Shown piece after piece: positions 11,557 to 25,875 of a stretch of 64,000 nt of DNA (positions are counted from its first letter, which is position 1; every line of letters begins with the position of its first letter). The DNA comes from Luscinia megarhynchos (Eukaryota; Chordata; Aves; Passeriformes; Turdidae). Both the position numbers and the translations under genes were made by a program. The notes under the pieces are model-generated. The model saw only the letters and a list, made by a program, of their open reading frames with translations. It searched no databases and was not told the DNA's origin. Where the stretch lies: assembly GCA_034336665.1 (NCBI GenBank), contig JAPFBE010000002.1, positions 17,834,906 to 17,898,905 on the forward strand, written 5' to 3'.

Positions 11557-14500
11557 GAAAGAGGCTGAGTAAAACAGAGCTCTCAGCTTCTGCTGTAGGC
11601 ACTGAGATAAGGCTGGAGACCTAAAAAAATCCTGGCAAAGACAAAATATTTTCTAAGAAGTATTTGCATAAGAAATGTTTTTCTCCTAATTATGCTCTTA
11701 GTATTTTGGAATCTGAAACATTTTTTTCTACTAGAGAAAACAAAACAAAAAAAAAAACACATTAAGGTTTTTTTGGTGGGAAGAAATGTTTTTCAAAGAC
11801 AAGGTTTTATTCTACTATACAAAAAAAATGTTGATACTCAACAACAACAAAAATGATAAAAACCTTTTTGAGTACCTATTTTAGCCTCATACACCTAGCT
11901 CAATCTTATAAAAAGTTTCTTTCCTCTACCACTGCCTTTCTGCTATTTCTTCAGCAGGGCAGCAGCTGGGATGGCTGCCCTGCATCCAATGCATTGTTTG
12001 TCGTAGGACCTGCCCAAGCTGCAGCTCACCCAAAAGGGCTCTGGGCAGTGGTCTGATAACTGACAGCCTGACTGACCTGAGATGAGGGTATTAACCTGCC
12101 CTGTGATTTGCTACACTCAGATGTTTGATTTGGCTCAGTGCACCACAACCAGCCCTGTTGGGGTACCATGGGATTACAAAGCACAAACATCAAGGCCTTC
12201 AGTCAGGTATCTGAAGAAGTAGGACTACACAGTTTTTCAAAAAAGAGTCAACTGTACTCTGCACACAGAAGAAAGTATGATTAAAAGGCTTTTGAAGAGA
12301 CAAATGTCAATTCTGTTTTCAGAATAGATGGAAGGGATTAATATGATCTAGTCTACCCATGAATAAATGCAAGTTTAGCTGAATTTGCTAAAGTTTTTAG
12401 TTTTGGTTACATTGCTAAAGGCAAAATGTGCACTGATAAACTTCCCAATAGTACACATATAAGTGTGGAATCAAGTACATGCTGATTGACTTTGAATAGA
12501 AAAGAAGTTTTGCTATTTTTAAATAAAGAGAAACATGAATGCAATAGTTCAATTAACACTTACAACCTGCTGTTAGATAGAAACAGCCAATGCTCAAGTT
12601 GACATTCTGTGGTCCATATTCATGATGTCCTGCTAGAGCTGCATTTCTGTATGGCTCAGGTAAAGCTGTGGGATACATTTTCACAATATTCTTCTTCAAA
12701 AACTTGAATTTCTTCTATGCGCAGTTTTAATGCTTTATTTTCTGACATGGAATAGTTTTCTTCTTAAAACTAAAAGTTTCTGAAAGGCTGCACATTCTTA
12801 ACTAACCAGCATGGGCTGAATCAAAAGTCTTTTGGACTGATATGTCACATGCAGAATATAACAAATACTCATTTTATCCCTACCTTCCATTCCTTGTCCA
12901 TTCCTTGAGTTAAAATATTACAACTTCATTAATTAAGCAACAGGAAGAAACTGCCCCTCAGAACCCCTTTCAAATGCAGCTACTTTTGCTAGGAAAGTGA
13001 TGGTCTTGCTTGAATTCCACATAACTGGAAAGCAGAGCTTCAACAGGGAATGTTACTGAATGAGGAGCAGATATTTCTTATTTATATTCTAACCTGAAGC
13101 ACTTTACAAAGTTTATGGATACCATGACAGCTCAGATGCCTTCCAGGGAAGCATTAAAAGATGAAGAATGTCACAGGAACACATCCAGTAGTCTTGGGAT
13201 CCTGGAGTTATGATAGGGCTACAAATGGAGCTTCCATTCCCAAAATCTCAACACTTCCAAATGGATGCTCTTAAATGTCAGACAAAAATCAAAACATCAC
13301 AAAGTGAATCAAAACCACTGAAATCATATTTCGTTGAAGCAAAAGCTTTCATGCTAACAGTACATAAAAACTCCAGCTTGTAAGAAAACACAAATCACTA
13401 GACGAAAATATACAAATGGCCTGATTTCACCTCATTAGAGGGCAGAGCAAGCAAAGGGAAAGAGGTCAGGGAAACCCAACCCAACTTCATCTAAAGTTGT
13501 TGCTTTATCAGGTAGAATCCAAAAGTACACTCAAGCAGTTCCTGGTAATCCACCAAGAACTCAGCTGAGCTGTAACACATATCAGAAACACAGAAGGTCT
13601 TGGCCTTTCTGGTTTGAGGAAGAAGGCTCAACTAAAACCATGCCTGATGCTTCTGAGTTATTTGAAGCACTGTAATCAAAACTGTGCCCCAATCAAAAGC
13701 TCTTTAGGACAAGTTATTTAAGTGATAGAATAGCCACAGCTTTCACAAAACTGCAATGGACAGGTAAAGACTCCCATGAAAACCCTTTTCCATTCTTAAG
13801 CCGTTGTTAAGAATCTTGTGAAAAACCTCCTTCTACAAAAAAAAACCTCTCTCCAAGTTATTTCACCAACTGCACTTCACTTTTTTGCTTTTTTCCCCCC
13901 AATAAAGACCGTGGAAAGACCTTGGAAAACCAGAATGTAAATTATTTTGCAGCTTCCCTCACAATGCTCTTCTTTCTATAAGATGAAATATTTTGCTGGC
14001 AGCCATAGCAAATATATATTTTTAATACCAGTAGCATGATGGAGAAGCAAGGCAATTTAATGGTGGAAAATATTCTACTTAATTTTCCTCATTTCCCAAT
14101 AAAATTGGCTGAACTTTATTTGGCTGTTCACCTCCATCAGCTCAAGACTAACATCTGCTTTTTGGTCTCTGTAGGTAATAGAAAGTTTCCATATATTTAG
14201 AGTTCATTTTGCATTCCTGTAGATAGCAGAAAACTGTAACAAAATTTGCATTTGCAGAAAATAGCGTCCACATCACAAGGCACAGGAGCAGACATTCAGA
14301 AGGACTAGAAAATATGTGATCAAATACTGCATAATCTACTTTGCTCCATAGCTATTTTAACTCCTAAAAATCTATTCTCCACTGCTCATTTAGTATACAT
14401 GCAGGCACTTGCTAAACTTTTATCCAGGCTACAAATGTTATAGTGTAAAAAAATGTGTTTTCAAGCCATTTCCTAATTTTTCCTGTAATGTAACTGTTTC

Positions 14501-15883
14501 ATAGCTGGGAAAGAGCTCTGAGGCAGGTGGCACTGCCAAGTACCAGTGTAGGTGCATTAAGAAAGGAATTGAATTCTCCCTCTTGTTTGATCAGCATATA
14601 CTGCAATAGCACAATCACAGATGAGCTGCAGCTCTTGCATTTCTTCCTCCTGCCCACTGGCTGCTCCTTTGCCATGACTCATGAAACACTGGGCAGGTGG
14701 GTTTCCCACCCTCCAACTGAGTTGCTTCCTTCCCAGTGTGTGATCCCTTTGTCTCACACACACACTCACTGAACCAGCAGTGGTGGGACAGGGTATGGGT
14801 GCTTACCTTCATAGACCCCATCCATTCTCTTACCCCTAAAATAAGAGATCAAGACAATTGCTTGAAAACTAAGTTTACATCAGGTGAAATCCTCCCTTCC
14901 TTCTGGCTACATGGACCAGGGAGTTTGCATACTGCATTGTCAGGGACCAGGGGTGAGACACTGGGAGGAGAGGATGTGTGCCTCTCTCTCAAGCACCTGA
15001 GAAGTCAGAGAGAGAAGTTATGGCTCTCCAGTCACCCCCAGCACATTCACCAGGAGAGCAGTAACAAGGACCTGACTTTTTCTTACCAAGCACAGAGCTT
15101 CATCAAAGGAATGGGAATTTTGGAAACATGAACTTTTTCTGCATATTAGATTTAGCTTTGATTAATTGGACAAGGAGAAAAAGGCTTTTATGATATATGC
15201 AAACCCAGTTGGAAAGCACGTGAAATAGAATTGATAAAGCTGACAAAAGCCCCTGAGAGTGAAAATGTGAATTTTAGCCTCTTTTACATGTGGTCAAGGC
15301 TAATGAGAGGACTGATGCTAGGGTCTGCTTACAGAAGTCTGACTGGCCACACCAGAGCTCATGCAAGCTTGGGGTGACTGGGGGGTGCCAGTGCTCTGCC
15401 AGCTCAGAGCATGCTTGGAGTGCCTGGACACAGGCTGCAAGCACCAGCCCAGATCCCAGGAGGACAGAGCTTAACTTCTAAATGCAAGTTTAGAAACATA
15501 TGATGTGTTGGAGCTGAACAGAGTTAAGCTACTTGTCTAGACTTAGCCAACCACACTTTGAAATAAAGCCTTTTAAGACTGAGACTATTCAGTGCAGTAT
15601 TTTCAAAGCTTTATGCTACTGTACTCAAAATGCTGAGGATGGAGTGAAAATAGAAAAGACAAATCCCCTTCCCTAGGGCAGCTGAATCTGAGGTTTAGTT
15701 CTACAAATAGTTTAAATCCCTAGGAAGAACTTGCAAATGCCCAGAATAAACTCCCAATTCTTTGTATATGGAACCTTTCCCACCCCCTCCCAGCCCAGAT
15801 AAAGCCTAAAGTTCAGATATAAACTCAAAAGCTCAACTTGCCAGCTACGAAAGCTTAGAAGAGATACAATGAACTGCCCCCAA

Positions 15884-15884
<1 letters not shown>

Positions 15885-15928
<44 letters not shown>
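15885..15928 (+). repeat. Homopolymer A tract, 44 A
   Basis: An uninterrupted run of 44 A follows CCCCCAAC. No gene body, polyadenylation signal or target-site duplication is evident around it, so I treat it as a mononucleotide repeat rather than a retrogene tail. Confidence 0.9.
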
Positions 15929-15931
<3 letters not shown>

Positions 15932-16498
15932 TAGTCACTTGCCATTGGCTTGCTTGTGGACTCTGAAAATCCCTAATGGGTGGTGAGTGGGATGTGGTCA
16001 GCAATGTCTCCTGGACACACACATTTTCTATGCAGTCCTCCAAGGAGAACAGAGGTTGTCTGTGTTTGATTTCTGAACCACATTTTCATCCTTTTCTGCC
16101 TGCACCCAACCACAAAGAAAAAACAGCATCCACACTGTGCATTCTTTTCCCAGCTTGAGAGCTGCTCTTCCACTTTTCCTTGGAACAGCTCATCTGCTAA
16201 AAAGGGCTTCACTCCGCAGCAAGGTAAGCTGGGATGCAAACACCAGGACCATAAGCTTCACTTTTTGGGGACTGCCAGCCAAATTAGTCTTGTAGGGATG
16301 TAGATCTATTTCTGTCTGCAAAGAATTACACCCTAAAACCACTTCTGACAGTCCAAGTCAAACTGCAAAGAGGTGGAGGGTGCGGATGGGGTAGGGGGTG
16401 AGGCCCTTCCCAATGTATGGATCAAAGACAAGAGTGTATATCCTGTCATTGCTTGAAAGCACTGAAATTTTTGCTAGATTATATGTGGTTTTCAAATT

Positions 16499-16514
16499 AA
16501 AAAAAAAAAAAAAA
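16499..16514 (+). repeat. Homopolymer A tract, 16 A
   Basis: Run of 16 A followed by GAAGCAGCAG. No retroelement was recognised. Confidence 0.85.
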
Positions 16515-17594
16515 GAAGCAGCAGAAGGCTCTATGCTTTCCTTACAGTCTCAAGATTACAGAAGTTTAAGGAAGCATCAGAAATAATGAGAAGCGGGTGA
16601 TGCTGGTTACTGTGGTTCAGACAATTGTCCAATTTCCCCTGCCTCTCAGAGTAAATAAAAATAGACAACTCCAGTGTTGGTGGTGAGGGGGAAATATCAA
16701 CATATTTCTAAGCCTTTCTGTTTCCTAAGAACAAATGTTCAATTTAAAAAAAATAAAATTCAAAACCAGGATCTCAACAGAGCTATTTGTTCCACTGAGT
16801 CCAGGGCAACAGATTGTGACACACCAGCTTAATGTTCAAGACAGCGAAAAAGGCTCCTAAAGAAAGATTTACCACATTCATAATCCTGTTCTAGAAACAT
16901 CTCTCCATTTGGCCTTGCTGATCAGAATATTTCCCTTGACATTCAACAAGAATAGCTGTGAGAAGACCTTAAGAGATGATACACCTAGAAGAACAACATA
17001 GATCTTAAATTTTGAAACATTTAATTAATTAAATTTCCTTCTACTAAATCATATAAAAAGTAAGCCACAGAGCAATATACACGAATTTAACTCATCTTCC
17101 CACTGTTTCACACAGCCACAAACTCAACACTGACATAATCTATGCCTTTCTGAAATAAATGTGCCTTCTAGGTTAAAAAAGAGGTTTGAATGAAGAATGT
17201 TACCACCATAGATATGTGTTCCTCTTAAGATTTTATACTGTAGAGACTATTGCATTCCTTTAAAATTATGACTAAGGCAAATTGTCCACATGCCACTCCA
17301 AAAAAGGCAGTATATTATGCAGTTTCTTAGTCAGTCTTTCCTGAATTACTTAGACTTAATAAGGAATGATAAACCACCACAAAAGTGATATTCCTGACAA
17401 GATAGTGGAAGACACCAATTTCTTTTAGTTGCTCGTTTTAGACATCTACCACTACAGTTACTATGCCAAAAGTCACCAGAGATACTGTTGGAAAAGCTCA
17501 TAGAAGGATTTTAAAGTGTGGTTGTTAGGAGGGCACTCTGTCTCCTATTTTTTGCCACTAAAATGGCAATAGAAACTGCAACCTTCACCCTTCT

Positions 17595-17707
17595 GGGGGC
17601 TTTGGTTTTGTTTGCTTTGGGGGTTTTTTGTTTGGATTTTTGCTGGTTTTTCTGTTGTGTCTGGTTTGGTTTTGGTTTTGTTTGATTTGGTTTGTTGGGT
17701 TTTTTTC
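17595..17707. repeat. T/G-rich low-complexity tract (GGTTTTG/TTTGG type)
   Basis: About 110 bp composed almost wholly of T and G on the plus strand, with imperfect GGTTTTGTTTG units. The Lys/Pro/Asn-rich frame on the minus strand is an artefact of this composition. Confidence 0.8.
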
Positions 17708-20700
17708 AGTATATGGCAGGAGGAATGTAGAAGGTAAAGTCAGCAATGGGAAACTCCTGGTTGAGGAGTAGCAGCACCTTCTTGCTTGGCTTAGGCTGGA
17801 CACTTGCTCTCCTCTCACAGCCCTAGACTGACATGTTTGTGTAACGTAATTCATCCTGGCAACCTTTGAGGATGCAACAGAACAGAGACTGCCAGGACCA
17901 CTCTGTGAAGAACAATAGGGTTTGAGAAAAATATGTTCTTCTGGTTTTGTTTCAGCCCTCCCCTGCCAGCACTAATAGCACACTATATTCCTTGAAACAG
18001 CTGAATATCAAGAAGTCTCAGTCATAGATTGTCCACAGGGTTAATTTTGTATTCTCAAGGACTTCAGTTTAAAATGTATTAAACATTTGAAATGTTTTGA
18101 GCCCTAGTGTTGACCTGACCTATTAAAACAGAGCAATCCCTGGGGGTAAAAAGCGTGTAGTCTTTTTAACCTGACACTTCACACTTCAGCAGTAATGAGA
18201 CTAAAACCCAAATGAAGTCATGTGTCGCTTTGACTGGAGATAAACAGAGCTAGCTCTGCTTCACTTGATGACCTCCCATAGTGTGGGAAGGCTCAGCCTG
18301 AAATTTTTCACATACATATTTAAGGCATTGAAGCTCTTATGACATTTTTCATTGTACAGTATTTTATGCTCTCATTTGAACCCTTTGATGCTTCTCTCTG
18401 GGATTCTATTTTGCCTTAAATGGTTCTGCAAGTTCCTTTTTGAAACAAAGGCTGCTAAGCTCACTGTTGATGCCATGTTTGTTTTCTTTCGTCATAATGA
18501 AGTCCCAAGTAATTGATTCATAGTCATTCACATTACATGGAAACTTCAGCATGACCCTCACTGGGAAAGATCTGGCTTCATTCCAGAGTATCTGATCCAA
18601 CTGTACAATTAAAATGCCATCTATTTTGAAATATTTAAAACAGAGATAAATTGTGAGAAGAAAAGAAACCTGTGTAATGCAAAAAAAAACCCCAACATGA
18701 GCTGTCTGAACTCTGCAAACTTATCATAGGGAAACAGTTAAGCCTAGTCTCCTATTCAAGATAATTACTGTCTAGATAACAATCTCACCTGTGCTGAATG
18801 CATCCAGAGCCCTTCTCATACCTGTATATCAGTATATGATTTCATAACTCAAAAAACACGAGGCATGAACTACACATTGTTAGACTTTTACAATGAGCCC
18901 ATTTGTGGCCGTCCAGCTCACCGAGGCTAAGTGAGTCAACATCTGACAAAGGTCAGCTTGTTGTAAAGGAAAATATACATTACTCCTGTCCTGCTTGCAA
19001 AGCAGGAAAACAATAGGGCACTAAATGCCACAGATGGTTTAAGAAACATCAAGCTTTTATAATCATCACAGAAAGAAAAAAAGAATGCCATCAGTGACAG
19101 CTTCCATTAAAAAAATTACCAAAGCATTCACGCTGTCCTTCACAGATATGATGGAGGAAGCAAAGCACAGTTGAAGTGATGCTGGTTACTGTATTTCTGA
19201 TCAAATAATGGGAAACAACAAAGGTTTTTTTTAAAAAAATGATACAAATATATGCATGCAGCACAGTACAGACGGTGTGTGAAAAGTATTTTTGTTTCTT
19301 TCAAATGAAGTGAGCGACGCAGATGCTCTGCTCTTCCCCTGATATAGAGAGGAGTTTCAGGATGCTCAGTGAGTGATAAGAGGCTTCCACCCAAAACATC
19401 ACATGTCTCCAGGGTTCAGAAAAACAATATCAATCCTCCCTCCATTATTCCAAAATGCTCTGTTCCTCATGTGACATTAGCTAGGCAGGATTTTAATCGT
19501 CATTCAGACTTTAGACCAGCAAGGCAGATCAAAAAAGTGAGGAAGTCAAAAACTTCATTACGACAGAAACCAGCTTACAGATGAATGAATGACTCTTCTC
19601 ACATTGCTCTGCAAGAAGACAGAGCAGCCAATTCCCCAACCTGACAGCAAACAAGAATGGCTTCCAGGAGCTGAACAGGAAAGCCAGAAGAGGGATGAGC
19701 CAAGAATCACAGGTTCAAAGGGCAAGGTCCCTTATGTTTCTTAGGGGAAATTACATGATTTGCACAAGGTCAGGAGGGAGCCAAGGTCTGAGCCATCATC
19801 CAAATTCAGATGTTTTTGGAAGCTTCATTTTTGACACAGTTTAGAGTGTTTCATCTTATCAGAAAAGAGCCTGGGAGTCTGCCTTGATGTTCCCAAATTA
19901 TTAAGTGCTCAAGTAACCACACGTCCTGCAATTCCTCTTTTCTTGCTCCCTTCAGGGCTTTCAGGCACAAGTGTTTCCCAGGACCCTCAATCCCAGCTGG
20001 CAATAAAGCAAGCAGGAGTGGTACCAAGCCACTGCACCCTGGCAAAGCACAGAGTAACCAGCTGTGGGGGGAGTCTGTAGCCCACATCATCACCAGTGCC
20101 TCAGCTTCCCCTGGCACCAGCCAAGCATCAGCACACCCTGGCTCTGCCATAAACCTCCCAGCTCAGCTCTTCATGCCAGGAGGGGAAGGATGCAAAAACA
20201 GACACCCACAGCACGGGGGACACCTCAGCATCAGCATCTGGCACCAGCACTGAAAATACAGCATGGAGGAAGTCCTCATGCCCTTCTGAAATGTAATCTT
20301 AGCATGTCCAAGCAAATTCTATGTGCTATAGCTCTACAGAGAAATGAGGATCCAGTCCCGGGGAGCATAGAAGTCACCCATGCACTCAGGGCTTGTTGCC
20401 TTTTTACAACTCTGATGTATTGAACATTGGAAAGATTTCTTTTTTCCTTAGGACTTTTTTGTGTGGGAGGAGGAAAGAGTGCTTGTTCTTAGGAAAAAAT
20501 CTGTAACACATTTTTGATGTAAAAGACTCTCAAGCATTTAATAAAGTGGAAAGTTAGTCTTTTTTGGGAAAAAAAAATCTCACAACATTTATAGCCTTCA
20601 CACATCTATGCCAAAGTAAGACCTCTTCAGAAGTGAGCTTGGTGTCCATCAGGCAAGGATTAGTAGATCACAGAGAAGAATGGGGCAAAGATTATTCATT

Positions 20701-23700
20701 ACATCTCTTGATTATTATGCAGCTAGTGCAATTCAGTGTTTACTAACAGTATTTTTACAGGTCATGCCCGAGAACAGCAGAAGACACAAACATCATTCCC
20801 CAGTGTGGAGCCACGACACAGGAGAGGAGGAACAATCACAATATTTTGTAGCATTCTCTCCTTCTCAACCTACAGAATATAATCTGCAAATGGAGATAAC
20901 TTTACCCCTGTTTAGTCTGCATTCTGCCCCACTGTGTCAGTGGAAAAGTTCCTCTTAGCCATCACGAGGAAGGGGAAGGTACAGCTGATGCCTGAGGAGA
21001 ACACCACATGGGGTATGAGGACATACCATGCCAGAAACCGAGAGACAAGACCCAAAATTCTTCTCTCAAAATGCTCCACATGACACATAAACAGACTAAA
21101 AGCCACTTCAGCTCTCAGCTAGATCAAAAGCAAGAAAAACTTTTTGGCACAATAAAAGAGAAAGCAAGCAAGGCTTTATCATATGATTCCAATCACAGAC
21201 AAGAGGCCTTTCAGTCCTCCAGAGATTAGCTTGAATGAGCAGCGTAAATTTGGGGCAGAATAACTCTCCATTTCTTAGGAAGTTAATCTGTCTAATTTTG
21301 GAGGGGGCTGGTGAGGGGGCTCTCCTCCTCAGGAGATAAGCTGCTTTTAGACTTGGCAATTCTTACAGCTGCCAGGGGCATTAACAAGGCTCATACACAC
21401 AGCGTGATCCTCTCTGCTTTCACTAAGAGCAAAGCTAGCTAGAGCTGCTGGCAGCCCACTTTACAGCCATCGGGTCACACCACTGACAAACAGGTTCCCA
21501 AGCACTGCCAGATTGTTTGCATTAGTTTACAGGAGACTTCCATTTGTGGTTTTGTTGTTTTGGGTTGGTTTTTATTTTTTTTTAAATAGGAGGTAAGGAA
21601 AGTATCAGCATTTCCCTCAAGCATAACTACATTTCTGACATGTTAATTGCTGCTCAGAAAGCCTGCAATTAGCCAAGCCTAACTTCATTGCTCTCCATGT
21701 CTATCATCGAAATCATAATTTCAGACCAATTAAAGGAACCCCTCACCCACCTGAAATCGGGTCAGGCTCCTTTGACACAAAATCCCTTTTGTGGTGGATA
21801 CAATTACTTGAGGGATGATGCTGGCCCTGTCACCAGTTGGAACAAGGCTCTTTCTTCAATAAAACTTTACTGACAGAGAAGGTCTTCTTCCTGCCCCTGA
21901 TGGAAAGAATATAAAACTACTCCAAGACCATCTTTGAATGCCATCCATCCCACTTGCTGACTGGCTATGCTTTATGAACAAAACCCCCCAGTTCATACTA
22001 GCTAATGTGAAAGGCTACTGGCATTCAAAACTCCCCATATCATTTGTGTCGTGCCATGCTCCTCATAATCATCTTTCATTTACTAGTGACCTAATATTTT
22101 GGCCACATCCTCATGACAGGATCTCTGAACCATGGAGGTTAGAGAAAGCAGCAACATGGAAGTCTCTGAACACATCCCATTAGCCCCCATGCCTCCTCTG
22201 AACAAGAACAACACCTCCTAACACAACTGCATCCCCAGATGCTGCTCCCTGTTGTTTCTATCACCATTTTCTTCTCCCACATGCGTGGCAGAGTGCTCCC
22301 AGGATGACCATCAGATAGAAGAGAGACCCTGTTAGCAATATCCACTCCTATCAGAGGATTAAGTACACAGTGCAATAACAGCATCTACCCTTACTCATTT
22401 TGGATACTCACTGTAATTAAGGTATCAGAAAAATTTGTCCATGATCTCTCTTTAGCTGCCTGAAGTACATAAAACACCCTTAAATGCCTTTGCCTCCTAC
22501 AAACTCTCATCTGTATCTCTTGATGCAGATTAAGATAATCCTCAAACCAGGTAGGGGGTTTCAGAAGCTGCTGTCAAAATATAAGGGATTATTTTCAGCA
22601 ACACATTATTTCATAAATTTGGTTACAGTATCTGCTGTAGAGAAAATAAGTTTCCTGAAGAATGCACCCCCATAAATTCTGCTTGCACATTAGAAACCAC
22701 TCCAGGGAGGTGACTGTCTTTGTGTTATTACTTCATTACTGCAGCTGATATACAGAGCAACTGTGGAAGGGTAGTGAGGTACAACATTCTACTACTTATT
22801 ATGTCTTTTTCAAAATACATGCAGTATTTTACTCTGAATTCCCTGACCAACAGTAGCATAACAATAAACTTACATTCTGGACCTTTTCAGCGATTTTTAA
22901 AGCCATTGATGAGTACATTAGAAAAATAAATATACAAGCAACATGTGACTGCAGAAAATCCATTTGAACCTTGTCTCATAGTAGATCAGAGCATCAAAGC
23001 CTAAATTCTGTCCCCTTTTGCCATAGGAGTAGCTGTAACACAGGTGCAGCTGAAGGTGAAATTTACTCCTAAAATGTTGGTAAAGAGAAAACAATTTTCC
23101 CTTCCTCTGGATTTGCATCTCTTTAAGAAGCACTCACATTCAACCAGGCAAAAACCAGCTTCACAGTGCAAATTCTCTCAGGTTTCTCTCTAACACGTTT
23201 CAACATCTCAAAAACCATGACAAAGAGTTCAACTTTGGTCTAGCAACATAACAATCAAAACTGAAGCTTTTAAATAAAACAAAAGCAAAGCCTTCCACAG
23301 CAGCTGCAGCCTAGGTTTGAAAAGCAGAAATATGTGACCATTCTGATATAGGGAAAAGTAAAAAGGATGAGTAACAGACAAGAATGCTCAGATCCCCAGC
23401 CATCATCAGAGTGGCAAAACTCAGCAGAAAAAAAACAACAACTTCAAGAAGACATGGAAAGCCTTTAGCTAAAAAAGGATAAAGGAATTATAACATATTT
23501 ACTGTGAATTCAAGAACTCTTTTTTTTGTCCTCCTCCAAAGGCTCACAGGCAGAAAGAAGAAAACTTCCCATGGGTTAAAGGCAGCATGCTTCTGTACAA
23601 AATGCAGGTGTTAGCCTGGGGGCATTCCTGTCCCTGAGCCTCTGAGCTAAACCACAGGGGAGGGATGCCGTGCTGAGGATGACCCCTCCAGTTCACTGGA

Positions 23701-25803
23701 GAAGCCTAAGCAGAAAATACCACTGTTCAATCATGCTCTTTCCTACATATGACACACCTGCTTCCTCCTGTGACTAATCCCCTCTCCTGTTGTGGAAATG
23801 TCTGGTTATGAAGACGGCGTGGGCACGGAGAGGTGGCTAACAGCCCACGGCACTTGCTGACAGCCCATAAACATGGGTGATGGGAGGACTCTGGAGAACA
23901 AATAGGCTGTCCTTCAGTGATTAAGTACAGCCTGCCAAACACAGGGTCTAACCCAAAGGCCAACAAAATGAACAGGAGCTTTTCTGGACAAGTATGCCCA
24001 TGGCAGCCCTGGCAAGGGCTCAGTTACACATGCCTGGGCAGCAGTGCCACTTGCAAGCCCCACTGCCACCAAGGATGGTCACAGGCACCCAGTACCTCCT
24101 TAAGTCAAGCCATGTGGGCTCAGCTTCTGGTGCTCTTAAATCTCACTCTGCACAGTCTCATTTGAAGCAAATGTCTGGGCAAGTGAAGCAAATCAGAGGA
24201 GCACCCATCTGCCTGCAAGCTGCTGCTGTCACAGAGAGCCTGGGACTGGAACAGCTTCATGACAAATCACACCACTTCCTAGATTTCTGTGACAGACAGA
24301 GGGAAGAGGTATTTTGGAGGATATTTTATGGATGGGATTTTAAGAACACCTGAAGCCTTTCCAAGGAGTTCCCTGCAATCCCAGTTGGCAGAGGCATTCA
24401 TTAGTTCTCATCTGTGGTGTTCCACATCAAAAATTTTAATTCAAATCCTACCTTACTTGGGACCCAAGATACTGTCTTCATTGTTCATGAAAGCACATGT
24501 GAGCATTTAACACACAATGCAACACAAAGACAGAGTAAAAAAAAGTTATACTCCAACTTGCTCTGCCTAATGAATAAAACGTTCCCTGACCAGACAGTCA
24601 GGATGATAACAAAAGCTCACTTAATATGCTAACAAAAAACGCCATGAATTTTGCCTTTGGTTTGTTTTAGTATTGTTAAAACGTGCTTAGGCCAGTCTTT
24701 AAATACTTGTTCTGATCATTTACTGCCTGAAGGCATCTCTCCAAAGCAAGTTCTTTCCTCCCCATCTCCAGTAATAGTCTATATTAAAAATAGTGGGGTT
24801 TTAAATACAAAAACAAAATAGAAGATTTAATTCATACATCCAGAGTCTCAAGAAACTTCCTCTTTTTCTTAGTAACAGTAGATTTTAATGATGCAGGTGT
24901 TTCCACAAAGATTTCTCCTTACTGGCCTTGCTGTGCTGAAGTGTGCCCTGAACAATAAACTCCTGATGAAATGTTTGTAACCTTTCTAGAGGGGCACAGT
25001 GATAGGAAGGGCAGTGGTTTTTCCCAGTTCATGTTCTAGAAGAAATGTCAACTGGAAGCCATTTCAGAAGGAGTCCTCCTTGGCAAACCCTATGTAAAGG
25101 CTCCTTAATTGACAAGAGGGATGCAGCCACCATGCCCCAAGTGGAGGAGAGAGGACACCCCAGTGGAACAGCACTGCAGAGTGTGTACTGCTGATGCTCA
25201 TTCCAAACCTGTCCACAGGACTGCCAAGGATGACCAGGTAGTGGTTTAACCCTCCTGTTTTACAACACCTACTTTTTCCCAGCAGGGCTCACTCCTACCA
25301 GCAACATGAGTTGCAAAAATCTTGCTTGTACCCAAAGGCAGAGAGAGGACTAGGAGCAACCTGGAATCATGAACATAAATGTCTGCTCAAGGATGCCTGG
25401 TGGAAGTGCAATAATGCAGAGACTTTTATTAGTTCTCTGCCTGTGTTTCTTTGCAGACTGTGCTGCTGACAGTTGAGGCTGCAGCACTTAGGTCCAAGAC
25501 TCCAGCAGATGTGCCTCCATGAGCTTTGCACTTGTCCAGGCTCCCACCAGGAGATCTTTCTACCATTGCAACCTTCAAGCCTTCATCTGAACACAGCTGT
25601 AGAAATCCAACTGTGAAAAAATGTGAAGTGTACCAGCAAAACAATCAGTTTCATAACTTAAAATACTGCTTTCACAATTTCCTATGAATTTGGGGGCTTT
25701 AAAATATGAATCCAGAGACAACAAAAACCACCAGGCTTTACCATTTCCCTCTTCCCATTCCCTTTTGAATTTTTGGCAAAGCTACTTATGTCATCTAGTT
25801 TTA

Positions 25804-25875
25804 ATTAGACTGTGAACTCTCCTAGACCAGGATTGAGCCTTATGTAGAGTGCCTTGCACAACAGGAGAGCGCCAG
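25804..25875 (+). repeat. Possible relic of an ancient LINE 3' end (CR1/L3-like, family 2, copy a)
   Basis: ATTAGACTGTGAACTCTCCT, AGACCAGGA, and AGAGTGCCTTGCACAACAGG resemble the old amniote LINE 3' motif 'TAGACTGTAAGCTC...GGGCAGGGACTG...CAGCGCCTAGCACAATGG'. This is pattern recognition from memory, and the divergence is high. A second likely copy is at 39078-39172. Confidence 0.42.

Larger units (their letters stand above)
8770..15884. other. Intronic stretch without genes
   Basis: AT-rich. Holds the A tracts and tandem repeat listed separately, the ARE match at 11548, and a palindromic SMAD-type site GTCTAGAC at 15535-15542. No coding or RNA gene is supported. Confidence 0.7.
15929..25803. 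other. Intronic stretch without genes
   Basis: Unique-looking sequence with one A tract (16499-16514) and a T/G-rich tract (17595-17707). I see no further element or exon. Confidence 0.7.

Noticed and set aside
15800..15928. Processed pseudogene ending in the 44-A tract
   Set aside because: No coding remnant, polyadenylation signal or target-site duplication was found.
17585..17854. Lys/Pro-rich 89-codon minus-strand frame
   Set aside because: Produced by the T/G low-complexity tract.
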